45,830 bases of DNA, from the NCBI GenBank assembly GCA_002803225.1, contig NXFV01000716.1:1-45830 (forward strand), written 5' to 3'. The notes beneath the pieces are model-generated. The model saw only the letters and a program-made list of their open reading frames with translations. It was not told the origin of the DNA and ran no database searches. The DNA comes from Gamarada debralockiae. Taxonomy: Eukaryota; Ascomycota; Leotiomycetes; Helotiales; Hyphodiscaceae. A program made the translations under genes and the position numbers. Position 1 is the stretch's first letter. The number at the start of each line of letters is the position of its first letter. This document shows, piece by piece, positions 1 to 10,794 of the stretch.

Positions 1-625
1 TTTTTAAACTAGAACTTCTTAGTATACTTATATAAAAAGTTATAAAAGTGCAAAGTGAGGTAAAGAAACGGTCATGTGACGAACACTTACCGGAACAGGC
101 TGTACATTTAATCGTCTGTACTCTTCTTAGTTGCATTAGCAATCACCGGCAGTCGGCGACATGCAATGCTCTTCTCCTACAATTTGATCTAGTCAAGATT
201 GAGAATTTCGTACTTCAGGACTATCAAAGTACCTCTGTACCTTCCCTCCTTTCATGCGTCGCGGATCAAACGCCAAAAGAAAGCGAAAAGATAAATCATC
301 GCGAATAGGGCTCTGATTCGACTACTCAGATAGAATGGCGGTCAAGTTGAACTGTGCCATCTGTGGTTGTCCTTGGAACGGAGTTCTCTCATCTCCGCTC
401 TCAAGGCTCAGAGAGAAGGGGAGTCGCTTGCTCGGATCAACGTCCACGAAATTTTGCGTAAGGACTGCAAAGTTGCCCGTTTGTAAGCAGCTAGGCCAAA
501 CTGGCTTCATGCTGCTTACTTTGGGCCTTATCTCTTGTTCGATGATTGCGAGGCGTTGAATTTCAACGTGGTCTGTGCAAGCCCAGTAAATGCAAAAGCG
601 GCGATGAGTCTCCAAGTCCAAGACT
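1..625. other. Region left of the MITE without a supported gene
   Basis: Only short open frames on both strands, none with recognisable family motifs. A minus-strand frame around 322-621 remains open across the MITE insertion point if the MITE is removed, so an older coding sequence may have been interrupted, but I cannot identify it. Confidence 0.4.
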
Positions 626-952
626 GCTGCCAGTAGGGTTGCTACTTTATACAGAATTTAGAAATACGATTATATAATGTAAAATAAAGAAGGATTTTTA
701 CGTTATATAATATAGCGTATTACTAATACAGGGTTAATGTTATAGGGTTAGATTCTAGTGACGTGTAAAATACTTCTGGGAGTTTGGGAGTATAATATTA
801 GAGGAAATCTAGTGTTTTTTATGCATGGTTATGCATAGGGTTATACCTTATTTATGCACGTTTTTATAACATAAACCCTACATTATTATACCGTAGAGCT
901 TACGTTACTTATACGTTATAATAACGTAAAAATCCGCAACCCTAGCTGCCAG
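626..952. mobile_element. hAT-like MITE (634-944) with 8-bp target duplication
   Basis: A 311-bp AT-rich non-coding element bounded by perfect 9-bp terminal inverted repeats, TAGGGTTGC at 634-642 and GCAACCCTA at 936-944. It is flanked by an exact 8-bp direct repeat GCTGCCAG at 626-633 and 945-952. The right inverted repeat extends to 24 bp (921-944). On the left the continuation GGATTTTTACGTTAT sits at 692-706, separated from the first 9 bp by a 49-nt AT-rich stretch. Eight-bp target duplications are a hallmark of the hAT superfamily, so this is most likely a non-autonomous hAT derivative. There is no transposase frame inside, so it would need an enzyme from elsewhere in the genome. Confidence 0.85.
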
Positions 953-1298
953 GAGAGGATTGGGCAAAATTCGACCTTCCCCAATCCAGCCAATGTTGCA
1001 ACCAATCACCGGGGGCCATTGCTCCCCTGTCCCAATCCCCTGTTCAGTGGCTTAAGCCAAAGATTTCCTAGGTATTTTGGCATCTGCAATGTCGATGACC
1101 AATCGGGCCCACCATTTGAAGATAGAATCACAGCGTTGAGACTGCGAAGAAAGTATAAAGTACTTCCCTGTGAGCATGTGTGCTATCAGAGAAATTCAAA
1201 GTCGGATTGTGTTGAAACTGCAAGCTCACACGTCCTCAAAGAACGCTTCCGTCTTAAAGCCATACTAGGGCTTGCAGCATTCCTCCTAGCCAATCATC
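953..1298. other. Upstream region of the Dal5-like permease
   Basis: No supported gene. This stretch should hold the promoter and 5' leader of the permease that starts at 1299. I see no convincing TATA box or known regulator site. Confidence 0.4.
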
Positions 1299-3471
1299 AT
1301 GAAAAGCACGGTTGGCTCTCAGGAATGTGAAGTATCTCCAAGACCGTCATCCCAAGTCGACGATGCACTTCGTTTCATTCGAAGCCAAGAGAACCTCCCA
1401 GATATTGAGCTCAGTTCCCATGCTGAGAAGGAACTGATAAAGAAGATCGACTGGATGCTGATGCCACTGATGGCAGCCATCTACAACTTGCAATACCTCG
1501 ACAAAACTATACGTACCGTCCCCCTTGTCATCCCTCTCTGCATATCTTCTGCGCAAACAACCTCTTGGACGTCTGACACTAACCCTTCTTCAGTCAATTA
1601 TGCTCATGTGATGGGCCTTGCAAAGGACACTAACACCACTGCAAACCAATTCTCCTACTTGGCAACAGCTTTCTATGTCGGATATCTGTTCTGTGAGATA
1701 CCACATGGCTATCTACTCCAGAGGCTTCCCGTGGGCAAATATTTGGGTGCTTGTGGTAAGTCTGGATTTGATTTCTCCCCTTTTCTGATCTCGCCTAAGA
1801 TTCGTGACATAAGCTGATCTGAAAAGTAATTCTCTGGGGTGTCTGCGTCACTCTCAATTGTGCAAGCACCAACTACCCTTCGTTGGTGGCATTGAGAGTT
1901 CTGCTTGGATGTTTTGAATCTGCCGTGTCCCCAGGGTACGTCTTTTAGTCGCCACCTTGCTCCTTTCAAGTGATGACTAACCCGTTCGGAAGACTCGTAC
2001 TTCTTACTTCAATGTGGTACAAGAAAAGCGGTGAGTGTAGCCTCAAAACAAAGGCCCACCAGAGTTTCGGATCACGTGCAACAGCTGACAGAGAAACAGA
2101 GCAGCCGATGCGAGTGGGCTACTGGTTCGGTCTTGGAGGAGTTGCAGTGATGACTGGGGCGCTGATGTCCTTCGGCTTCCAGCATTACCACGGAACACTG
2201 TTCAAGTCATGGCAGATCATGTTTCTCGTTTGTGGGGTGATCACGATCTTCGTTGGAATCCTCGTGGTTCTCTTTCTCCCAGACAATCCAATGAGGTCTA
2301 GGCTATCTACGATGGAAAAACTCCAAGCAATTGAGCGACTTCGAAGCAACAAGACCGGAGTTGAAAATAAGACCTTCAATCATGCGCAGATGATTGAAGC
2401 GTTCAGAGACCCGCATGTTTGGATAATTTTCATTGAGATGATTACTTGCAGTGAGATCAATGGGGCGCTGAGCAACTATCAAGCTAGCACTATTCAATCG
2501 TAGGAACTCCTTTCAGAAGCCACAAATTATCAAAAAGTTCTATTGCGCTGACTTCCAGCTTAGATTCGGATTCAACTCTGAGCAAACTGCCCTCCTTTCA
2601 GTGCCATCAGGCGTCATTGCAGTTATGGTTGGGCTGTCCAGCGCTTGGATCGCTGGGTACAGTAACCAACGACTTCTGACACTGATGGGGTTCTTCCCAT
2701 TCGGGATTGTAGGTGCATCGCTTATGGCCTTTCTGCCTCAAAAGCAGAGAGGTGCGAAATTATTGGGAAATTATCTCACAAACATGGTTCCCAGTATATG
2801 AACCCACTCTCTCAAAAAGAAGACCTGGGGCTAACTTGGACAGATACGCCCATCATCTATACAATTGCAGCTGCGAATTGTAAGCAGGTATCTGGAAGGT
2901 GTAATAATCCTCGCTGACTCGAAGCAATCTCCGGCCACACCAAAAAAGTCACTGTAAACGCAATGATCGTTATGTAATTTCCCTCTCCTTTGATTACTCA
3001 AAGAGCTCCAACTGACAATGGCACTATACAGCTCTTTCTCGATCGGCAACATCATTGGTACTCAAATCTGCACTTCTCAAGGTCAAACCTTACTGACGCG
3101 GATAGGACCTCTGACCTTCACCGGAGCAACTGCACCGGCCTACACCCCAGCGAAAATCACCATGATGGCCTGCTTCGCAACTTCTTTGTGCCTAACGTTC
3201 TTACTGAGATATATGCTCGTATGGGAGAATAAGAAACGTGACAAGCGCAATGAAACATCGCCCGATATTCAAGACTCGGAGTTCATGAACCTTACAGACA
3301 GGCAGAATCGAGGATTCAGGGTGAGTGATGCCTCAATTTCTTGATGGTCAACGAGTAAACCAACCGCATGCTAAGCCCAAAACAGTACTCTTTATGAAAG
3401 AAAATTAGAGACTCACTCGGATGAATTCGACTTGATCGTTGTTCTTGTCCTTTTAGGTACACACTGTTTAG
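1299..3471 (+). CDS. Dal5-like MFS permease (anion:cation symporter family), 11 exons
   Basis: Predicted 497-aa major facilitator of the fungal allantoate/nicotinate permease type, a plasma-membrane importer of small organic anions or vitamins. Exons by hand: 1299-1512, 1594-1755, 1827-1935, 1993-2030, 2100-2499, 2564-2793, 2844-2879, 2925-2973, 3032-3057, 3106-3320, 3457-3471; all phases agree and there is no internal stop. Family landmarks: the hydrophilic N-terminus ending in a LQYLDKT-type first helix, NYAHVMGL, a LLTSMWYKKSEQPMRVGYW loop, SGHTKK, SFSIGNIIG and NxxFR near the C-terminus. About 12 membrane helices are expected. The first intron donor (GTACCG) and the intron 5 donor (GTAGGA) are weak, so those joins are less sure. 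The substrate is unknown; no catabolic partner lies next to it. Confidence 0.85.
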
Positions 3472-3773
3472 TTCTGACATGCCCCCACTTGGCAGTCGTT
3501 CATTTGCTTTCAACGATTCAGAATGGGGCACAGGGGAGCTAGCAATTGTTCGTATAAGCTCAACAATTCATGTGGGGAGTAGAGGACATTTGGGGATTTG
3601 TTCACTTAGCGGACGCTCAAATTGCTCAATCCGTTTGAACGATTCAGCTGAAGGGGTACTTGGTAGCAGTGAAAACAGTCGGTGATCATACAATCATACA
3701 ATGGTCTGTTGAATTTTCTCCGCAGTGAAAGCTTGAAGACGAAAATGACCATCAGTTCTACATGCCCCCAATC
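3472..3773. other. Intergenic space between two converging genes
   Basis: Lies between the 3' ends of the permease (+) and the unidentified gene (-). Short open frames only; probably 3' untranslated sequence of both. Confidence 0.4.
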
Positions 3774-4850
3774 TTATAACAAGATGGCCCGTCCGTAACG
3801 GAGAATACCACCGTCCACGTTGTCCCTTTCCTGCGCTCTTCTGCTCTCCTTTCCTCCGTCCTTCATTACTCCATCTCTCCTCTTCACCACATCACCAAAC
3901 TGCTCCTCTGCAAGAGAACGGACCTCCTCGATGCTGTTTGCCACCTGCTCGGGCTCCTCTACGACAAATATTTCAGGACCCATTGACTCGGATCGTTCTA
4001 CCTTATCTTGCCAATGAGTGGGTCGAGTGATACCGCCATCCCAGTCATCCTCCAGCCATAAATCAGTCCATTCTGCGAACCCTATAGTTTCATTTTCGAG
4101 ACCCTCGTTGCAAACCACGATAGCGCCGGACTTCTTCATCTTGCGTCCCTGTCTGCGCGCACTGTCTCTGGCTTTCTTGTGAAGTCGCGTGCTCACCCTC
4201 TTGCTGAAGACCGAGTTCGCGAAGCCAAGCGTCTTGACAAAAGCTTTGAAGGAGTCTCTGTGGTAACCCGTTGACATCGCATTATTCCCCTTCATCCAAA
4301 GGCGTATAGCCTTGACCTGGTAGTCCTTCATTTCTACACGTTTGCTATCATAGATTCGCTGTATTTCATCATCCGTAAACCCCGTTGAGGAATAGTCGAC
4401 CGTGGTAGTTGATTCGTCGTCTGTTCTGACGTTTATAGCGTTTGAGAGGCTTTGATCATTACTCTGAGCGGGAGGGAGAGCCTGATGCTGCTCGGCTTCG
4501 ACCGCCGGAGTTGGGGTCTTGATTGGGGCGTTTATGGGAGTCCATTTGGAGGGTTGGTGGGGATGAGGAATAGCTGTGTGCGTGTCGAAGATGGCAATTT
4601 GAGGTGGTTTCGGAGGTGAGTCGGTACTGAGGTAAGCAGCACGCCTGGTCGGAGAGGTAGACTGGTAAGGGCGGCGAATGATTGGGGTTGTGCTGAATAG
4701 GAACATACGAGACTTATTCGAGGATATTTCAACACTAGGACTGAGAGAATGCTTCGGGGGGCCCGCAACCATGTTCGCCGCTGCCAGAATATCCTTGAGA
4801 GGGCGGCTTGGACTGCTATTTTCCATTGTACTTGAAGTAGTTGAAGTCAT
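3774..4850 (-). CDS. Unidentified 358-aa protein
   Basis: Uninterrupted 358-codon frame from an ATG at 4850 to a stop at 3774. I do not recognise the family. The N-terminal half (about residues 1-165) is Ser/Thr/Pro-rich and probably disordered. The region of about residues 165-290 looks folded and conserved: an acidic start (FTDDEIQRIYDSKRVEMKDY), Trp/Lys-rich helices, then a strongly basic stretch (RLHKKARDSARRQGRKMKKS) that could bind nucleic acid or act as a nuclear signal. The tail is acidic and charged. There are no signal peptide, membrane segments or catalytic motifs. Length, codon pattern and lack of stops support a real gene; the function is unknown. Confidence 0.7.
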   Translation of the reverse strand: MTSTTSSTMENSSPSRPLKDILAAANMVAGPPKHSLSPSVEISSNKSRMFLFSTTPIIRRPYQSTSPTRRAAYLSTDSPPKPPQIAIFDTHTAIPHPHQPSKWTPINAPIKTPTPAVEAEQHQALPPAQSNDQSLSNAINVRTDDESTTTVDYSSTGFTDDEIQRIYDSKRVEMKDYQVKAIRLWMKGNNAMSTGYHRDSFKAFVKTLGFANSVFSKRVSTRLHKKARDSARRQGRKMKKSGAIVVCNEGLENETIGFAEWTDLWLEDDWDGGITRPTHWQDKVERSESMGPEIFVVEEPEQVANSIEEVRSLAEEQFGDVVKRRDGVMKDGGKESRRAQERDNVDGGILRYGRAILL

Positions 4851-5738
4851 GATGGATGAGCGGGTTCGTTTTGTCAGTCGTTCAAAGGTGAGAAAATAGC
4901 CGGTCGAGGGTCCCGCAAAGGACGGAATATTCGCGAGTCCACAAAGCCAACGTGATGACGACGCGGAAGATTGAATTCCTGCCGCCGAGATGCTTCAATA
5001 TTTGTTGACGGCCAAAGTATTCTCCGACCCCGAACTTCTTGCTAGAAAGATTTCTTGTGTTGATGCTCTCGGTTTCAAGCAGCTTTGAACAGTTGAAGTT
5101 CTCAGTGTGGACACCGAACTTAGGACACCGAACTTGAGACAATCCTTGAAGTTGTTGCTTGATAAACGACAAGAGGAGAATGATGAATCTGGATCTTACC
5201 GGTGCACTAGCTCAGCCCTTCGCTTGGCTAGGAAGATATCAAGGGAGAAATTCACTATGTTGTATCTTGACAACGTCTCGGAATTTAAAAGTTGCAGTGC
5301 GCAACCTCATAGCTAGTTGAAGGACTTCAGTTGACTCGAAACTCTCGGCTGGGCAAGTGCGGCTTCAACTGCGATTCGTTGACGATGGAATGTCCACTTG
5401 GATGCCATGGAATTACACACCATCAGTTATGGTAGTAGAACATATTCAATGTTCCATATTTCGAATCTTCCAGCGATGGAACAGAGTGATGGACTGTTTC
5501 CAAAGGAGCAATGGCGTACCAAACTGAATGGATCAAAAGCAAAACCGCACCCAATGCCTTGCATCAGCATCCTGTATTCCAAATCTGTAACAACATGCGT
5601 GAGGCCAGACCTCACGTTTGCCGAGTGTCGAGGAGACGCTTTGTATATTCTTACACCAATTCCGTAACGCCAGATTCAGAGCGTCCTTTCTCCCTGTTTA
5701 TACATATCCACTCACGTATGCCAAGTCTTTCCGTCGGT
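4851..5738. other. Intergenic region with a 14-bp tandem duplication
   Basis: No supported gene. A 14-bp unit GGACACCGAACTTA at 5109-5122 is repeated almost exactly at 5123-5136. The part nearest 4850 should be the promoter of the unidentified minus-strand gene; the part near 5739 is the 3' flank of ATP11. Confidence 0.4.
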
Positions 5739-6735
5739 CTACACGATCTTTTCGGCTTCTTCAACCAGGTCTTCCACTTTAAAGGCTACATCGCCTTTGC
5801 CGAATAGTTCAAGCAGTCGTCTTCTCTCACTCTTCTCTCCACCAACTCCATAGAATTTCTGCAAACACATGACCAGCCATTTGGCCTCATCTACACCCAC
5901 TCCCCTGCCTTCTACGACCTGTCCCTGCAGCAGGACAAGCCCTTTCTCCTCAGCGAGCTCCAGATGGTGAGTAATTGTTGTGTGTGGCTGGCTGAACTCG
6001 CCCCTCAACTTGTATTCCGCCAAGTGCGTGAACAGCACAGTGACAGTGTTCTCAGCTGGGAAAGTCCATTGCAGAAAGTGGATCTCGGCACCTTGGTCCT
6101 CTTTTGGCAGAGGCAAGATGAAGTGAGGATGTTTCTTCGCGGTCGCTTCGATAGGTTGATAAACTTCGAGAGGAATGACCGCGCAAAGTGATTGGGCATC
6201 ACTGGCATGTCTCAAGCGCCAGATAGCTTCGAGTTCTTTCTGAGGAAGTTCACGACTCTTTTCAACGTCGAGGTAGGAAGAAAGCGTCTTGATTCCAGGT
6301 GTTGAAGAGGGGGCTTTCTCGGTTGGTATTTGTGGGGCAGGAGGTGGGGGTGGAAAGGGCGACGAAGAGGTTGGCGATGGAGGAGGCGTAGGAGGAGCTT
6401 TTGTTGTGGGAATCGGGATTGAAGCTTTCTTTTTCAAATGGTTGATCTTCTCTTTATATACTTCTTTCAACTCATTGATATCTCGTAAACCTTCCCTGTA
6501 GGATACAAAGTCAGCGGATGCTCATTTGATGGAGGATAGGCTGGTCAACCAGTGAGCCTTACTCTTTGGCTTTCCTGTCAAGTTTCTCCTTGTATTTCTC
6601 TAGAACTCTTTCGCTTTGCTGGGTAGCCAAGAATCGAACATCATGGACTTGCGCCCATCTTCTTTGAGAGGCTCGTAGATATGGTGGTGCACCAGATACG
6701 ACATGGCGCAGCACAGGCATCCGTAAGCTTGCCAT
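5739..6735 (-). CDS. ATP11: ATP11 family mitochondrial F1-ATPase assembly chaperone, 2 exons
   Basis: Predicted 309-aa protein, exon 1 6735-6563 and exon 2 6495-5739, with a 67-nt GTAAGG...CAG intron. Atp11 binds free F1 beta subunits in the mitochondrial matrix and helps assemble the alpha3beta3 hexamer. The N-terminus (MASLRMPVLRHVV) is basic and hydrophobic, as expected for a mitochondrial presequence. The spliced YKEKLDRKAKEEGL...ELKEVYK helix is the family's N-terminal coiled helix, followed by a Pro-rich linker (about residues 90-125). The ATP11 core starts with KTLSSYLDVEK and includes FLQWTFP and TTITHHLELAEEKGLVLLQG. An in-frame ATG at 6789 would add 18 residues; I prefer 6735 because it starts directly at a typical presequence. 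The gene appears intact. Confidence 0.92.
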
Positions 6736-6789
6736 GATTTCTATCAATCGACAATGCCGTGCACAATAAAGATGGGAGGGCGGATACAA

Positions 6790-7184
6790 CCACTAGGAAT
6801 GCCGTCGCGAAGTTGACGAAATGGCGTTGTAAAATGTTCGGCAACGGCCGGACGTATATCCAGGGGTCCGTGCGCAGACTATCTTTCTACCACCTTTTCT
6901 TTTCTACCGCACTCTCTCCTCGTCCTCTTAAGTATACTGTATTCTATCTAACCAAATTCTGCGAAGTCAATCAAAGAATCTAGTGATCAAACTTGCAGAA
7001 GGTTTTGAATAAAAGCTACATTGTCCAAAATCAATCTGCACCGTTGATTCCTGACCCATGTTCCAACACTTTATCGCACGTAAAACCATGTCCCTTCCCG
7101 AACCCATCGAAAGGGATCACCTCGGTCCCAAGACGTCGGAAGTTCGCAAGTAAATTGGAAATATCCTTCCTCCCAAACTGAGTT
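6790..7184. other. Region between ATP11 and the damaged regulator gene
   Basis: Holds the ATP11 promoter next to 6790. Toward 7184 the minus strand has a further open frame that could be a frameshifted continuation of the regulator-like gene (after the stop at 7185), but no motif confirms it. Confidence 0.35.
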
Positions 7185-7793
7185 CTACGGCCTATGACAA
7201 ACTTTGAGCAAATTTTTCAGTTGTCCTCGCATCCCCAGATTTTCAATTCCGCCTCGAAATCTGATAAGTTGATGAATTCCTCTCAAATGAGCTTCATACG
7301 CAGTATAGTCGCCACCAATAATCTAGAAGAAGCATCAGCGCAATCTCCTATTTACAGGACGCTTCCTTACATTGAAGTAGAGCACAATCAAGGAACATAT
7401 GATCGCCTCACCACTGGGTGTCGCTAGACTCTCATTCAGTCTTCTGAGGGTCCCAATCTTGAGCCAGATCGCCAAGGTTCGATCATCATTGTGCTTAACC
7501 TTGTTGAGATGCACTGCAGCAGCAAGAAGTGTCGCATGAAAAAGCGCTGGATGATGTACAGCCTCTGGAAGTCAAGAGGTGCGAGGTGTTCTCGGCAGGA
7601 GGTTATCTACTTGGACTTTGGTGAGCCACGGTGTAAGTCTTTGGAGAACTGTGTGTTCGTTGTTATTCAGCGTGGTACAATCAAAGTAGAAAGCATCAAC
7701 CTGCTTACGGTGATGAATGAGAGCAGCTTGGGCAGTCACTGTGGGTTGTGCGGCAAAGATAGGAATGGGTCCAAAGCAGTGGCACTGCTGAAG
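7185..7793 (-). pseudogene. Fungal transcription-factor-domain-like gene, broken
   Basis: On the minus strand, 7793-7371 and 7322-7185 join through a 48-nt GTAAGG...TAG intron (7370-7323) to give a sequence typical of the small fungal transcription-factor-domain proteins: HPALFHATLLAAAVHL, then a WLKIGTLRRLNESL repeat, then after the splice YEAHLRGIHQLIRFRGGIENLG. The clean phase-0 join across the intron is strong evidence that this was a real gene. An in-frame TGA at 7574-7572, just before LPEAVHHP, interrupts it. The family commonly has Trp there, so TGG to TGA is likely, although a short intron (donor GTAGAT) could also remove it. No start codon or DNA-binding domain is visible upstream and the frame stops early at 7185. 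Probably a pseudogene or a fragment. Confidence 0.6.
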
Positions 7794-9101
7794 TCAGTCT
7801 CCTTTGGATGCTATTTGATGCATATTGCACCTGCCTTCAAGGATTGTAGTAAACTGGAGAGAAAGCTTCTGGCACGGGACTGAAGTAGTGATCGACCAGA
7901 GTAACATCAGTGTTTGTGAGGTGATATGTTCCAATGATTAAGAAATATGGCTGGCCATTGTTTTATGTACTCCTGCGAAGGATATGATGTCGAACTCTCT
8001 TTTGCTTGGATCTGCTTGTCTGTAAGTCGAGGGATCCACACGGCAAAACGCAATTGGTTCTACTCACTGCACTGGTAGGAAGTAGCATTTGTGGGCACAT
8101 TTCTGAGGACACAGTCATTGCATGGTTGGAGTCTGTTGCACTGTGCATTCTGATGTCAGTCATTGTTGTTTGGTACGAAAGGATGATGTGCAAAAACCTT
8201 TTGCTTCCGATAACATTCGGTGCCGACGATCCTGCGGTTGCAGGTACCAGTTTGTACTGTCCCTCAACGATCCCACTCATCCCACCGCATGTGGCCCATA
8301 GATCCGTCCAGATCAGATGATATGTAAGCCTCAAATAATGCTTTGTCAGGTCATCGATTGTGTTTGGAAGGACGTTCTAATGCGCGCCTCACATCCGCCA
8401 CCTCGCTAAAATAGACGTTAAGATTGTTGAGTCAGCACAGATGTCACGAAATGATGTAAAGGGCTTGCCCTTTGGAAAGCAGTGTAACAACACCATTGTG
8501 TGGTTCGTGATTCCACTTTCACGGACCTTAAATCTTTATGGCGCAAACGCTTATCATGCACATACGGGGTACTGAAGATCGCACCACCCACATCCCTGCG
8601 GCTGCAAGCGAAAAAGGCCAACCCCCCACCAAATAAGCTACACCTGCCTTAGACTGGGCTTACCCGCCTGCTATGGGATGGCCTATGCGCCTATCAAAAT
8701 TTTTGTTGTCCAGTAAGGGCTCAGGCCTCAAAGGTTTCGGAAAGGAGCGGTTGCCCGCGAATAGAGTCATCCGATTGTTGTCTCGGGCTGCCCGTAGTTG
8801 ATCACTGCGATCACACGCTTTAAGATTTATTGTTTTTTGTGTTTGAAGTCCTTGGAAATGTGGAAGTTAAACCTGTATCTCTTTCTGTTACTCATAAATC
8901 GCATTACTGCAGGGGGCGGCCGCTTTGACTTAACAAAACCTCGATCATTAATCTTTTATCTTCTCTCTTCTTCCGAGGGGTATTGTCAGTGATTACAAAT
9001 TTATATCTTTACTAGAACTTAAGAAATTGACGCTGCCTACCCGTGGTCACTGAGGATTCAGAACACGACGTTACAATCCCATTATCAAACTCTGATACAC
9101 A
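7794..9101. other. Gap upstream of the bZIP gene
   Basis: Several open frames of 60-125 codons on both strands, but none shows a family signature. The upstream half of the broken regulator gene should lie here and cannot be reconstructed. The last few hundred bases are AT-rich and should contain the bZIP promoter. Confidence 0.4.
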
Positions 9102-9705
9102 ATGTTCAACTCCAACCCTCGTGATGGATACGGCGACGAAATGTTGAGCCCGGCTGCTCCCAGCGCGGTCACACCAGCTTCATTCGAACCGGATTTCAAC
9201 TACTTTGATGCATGTTCAGATTGGAATTTGTACGGCGCAGAAAATATACAGCGTGCCCAGTCTTTCACATCATCACCTTCGCACGGGCGCGACCTTTTTG
9301 GACTAAATCCTGAAAGTCCTGCTTCGTCAAGTGATGGGACCATTGCTTCGAGTCTTCTACGGAAAGTCTCTTTTCCAGGGCAAGAAGAAAAGGTATTCCG
9401 ATGCTTTCTTTACGCTTCAAAGTCTGGATCTTCTACTGACAAACGTTTTCCCAAAGAGAAGAGTTCAGAACCGCAACTCGCAAAGAGCGTTCAGGAAGCG
9501 ACAAGCAAGCTACATCAGTACCCTCGAGTCTGAAATGAAGGATCTCCGAACGAAGTACAATCAACTTCTCAGATGCTTCATTCAGATAAAGGATGCTATT
9601 GACGTTATTGGACGGGAGGTGGGCGAGGTTGAAGCAGAGCCCGAGGACAACGTCGCTGCAACAAATGGGAATGAGATCTTGAGGGCCTCGGACTGGCCTT
9701 CCTGA
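9102..9705 (+). CDS. Small bZIP (AP-1-like) transcription factor, 2 exons
   Basis: Predicted 179-aa nuclear DNA-binding protein. Exon 1 9102-9392, intron 9393-9456 (GTATTC...AAAG with a CTGAC branch point), exon 2 9457-9705. The splice joins a Ser/Pro-rich N-terminal half directly to the basic region RRVQNRNSQRAFRKRQ, which has the N-x2-S-Q-R-A-F-R pattern of fungal AP-1-like bZIPs, followed by a short heptad region (STLESEMKDLRTKYNQLL). The C-terminus is short and acidic. Without splicing the frame misses the bZIP completely. No Cys-rich redox domain of the Yap1 type is present, so the role (stress, metabolism or development) cannot be set. Confidence 0.88.
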
Positions 9706-10794
9706 CCTTGATGATGACTAAGTGGTAGGGCTTGGTGCATTCGGCGAATCTGAGGTGTCCGCTCAGGGGCATGCATATGGGGTATTCGGCGAATGTTCTG
9801 AACGAGATTTGGCACACGAAATTCCCAGTTGTCACATTGGGGCAGGGATTCAGGGGTTTGGAGTCTCGGCATGGACTGAATAATGGCATGAAAGCACATT
9901 AGAAGAAGTAGACTTGATTATATCGGCAGCGTCGGGGCAGTATTTTGAACCCAGGAATTGATTTTATTCGATCGGCTTTGGAGGGTTTTATGTTTTTATG
10001 TTTAAGGACGACTGGAGAGATCTGGATCGGAAGTACGAAAGCTGACCCCATCCCAAAGGAAAGTTCACCCTGTACACCCTGCAAACCCTATGAGAAGCTT
10101 TGTCCAATCGAAATAACTGAACTCAATTTTTTCAGGAGTCCGATGCAGCGCCTCCTAACCCCGCAAAGATAAGACAAAAGACTTGGCATTCCTTCTACTT
10201 CATTGCGGGGTACTTAGTGTGAGCAACATAGGAAAGTTCTAGTGCAAATGAGAGGCTCCTTCGTAAAAATTGGCTTTCCCCACTACAGAATACGAGTGAT
10301 GATAACTTGCTAGGGAAAAAGGGCTGAGCTTTGAAGCGAGAAAACCCCAGCGCCTCGTTAGGAGTGCGGCGTCACGGGTGTTCTGCGCCTAAGACTTCGC
10401 TAAAATAACACTTCCTGACTCGTTCTTCCTTTTTCGTGCCTTCTTGGTCGCGAGTTGATCTTTATCGTAAATGGACTTTCCGCTACTGCCGGCATTCATG
10501 AGACCAGGAAGTTCCCTGCGCTGCTAAGCCTGGCCATAATGGTTAGGATCCTGCTGAAGACATTAAGCATCAACAGAGCTGTACCTGTACTTCTTCTGTG
10601 CCGCAGAAATCGAATATTGGTATTATGATCGTTGACTGGATTCCGGTCGGTTGACAGGGTGTTTGGATGATCCCGTCACCTGTATCTCCATATCTTTCAA
10701 AGCGTCGCGGATCAGGCTGATCAATTCACACCAGTTTCATTCTTTCAAATCACCTCCGTTAGCACATCATGGCGGGTTTCTCATCCGAACTCAC
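9706..10794. other. Gap between bZIP and the aldo-keto reductase pseudogene
   Basis: No gene supported on either strand; only short frames without motifs. Confidence 0.4.

Noticed and set aside
5109..5136. 14-bp tandem duplication
   Set aside because: Only two copies; a common slippage event without sign of function.
7491..7883. 130-codon plus-strand frame
   Set aside because: No family features, and it lies opposite a minus-strand spliced sequence with clear transcription-factor-domain motifs.
7963..8334. Overlapping frames of 104 and 123 codons on both strands
   Set aside because: Neither shows domains, and composition does not prefer one strand; I could not connect them with the regulator-like gene.
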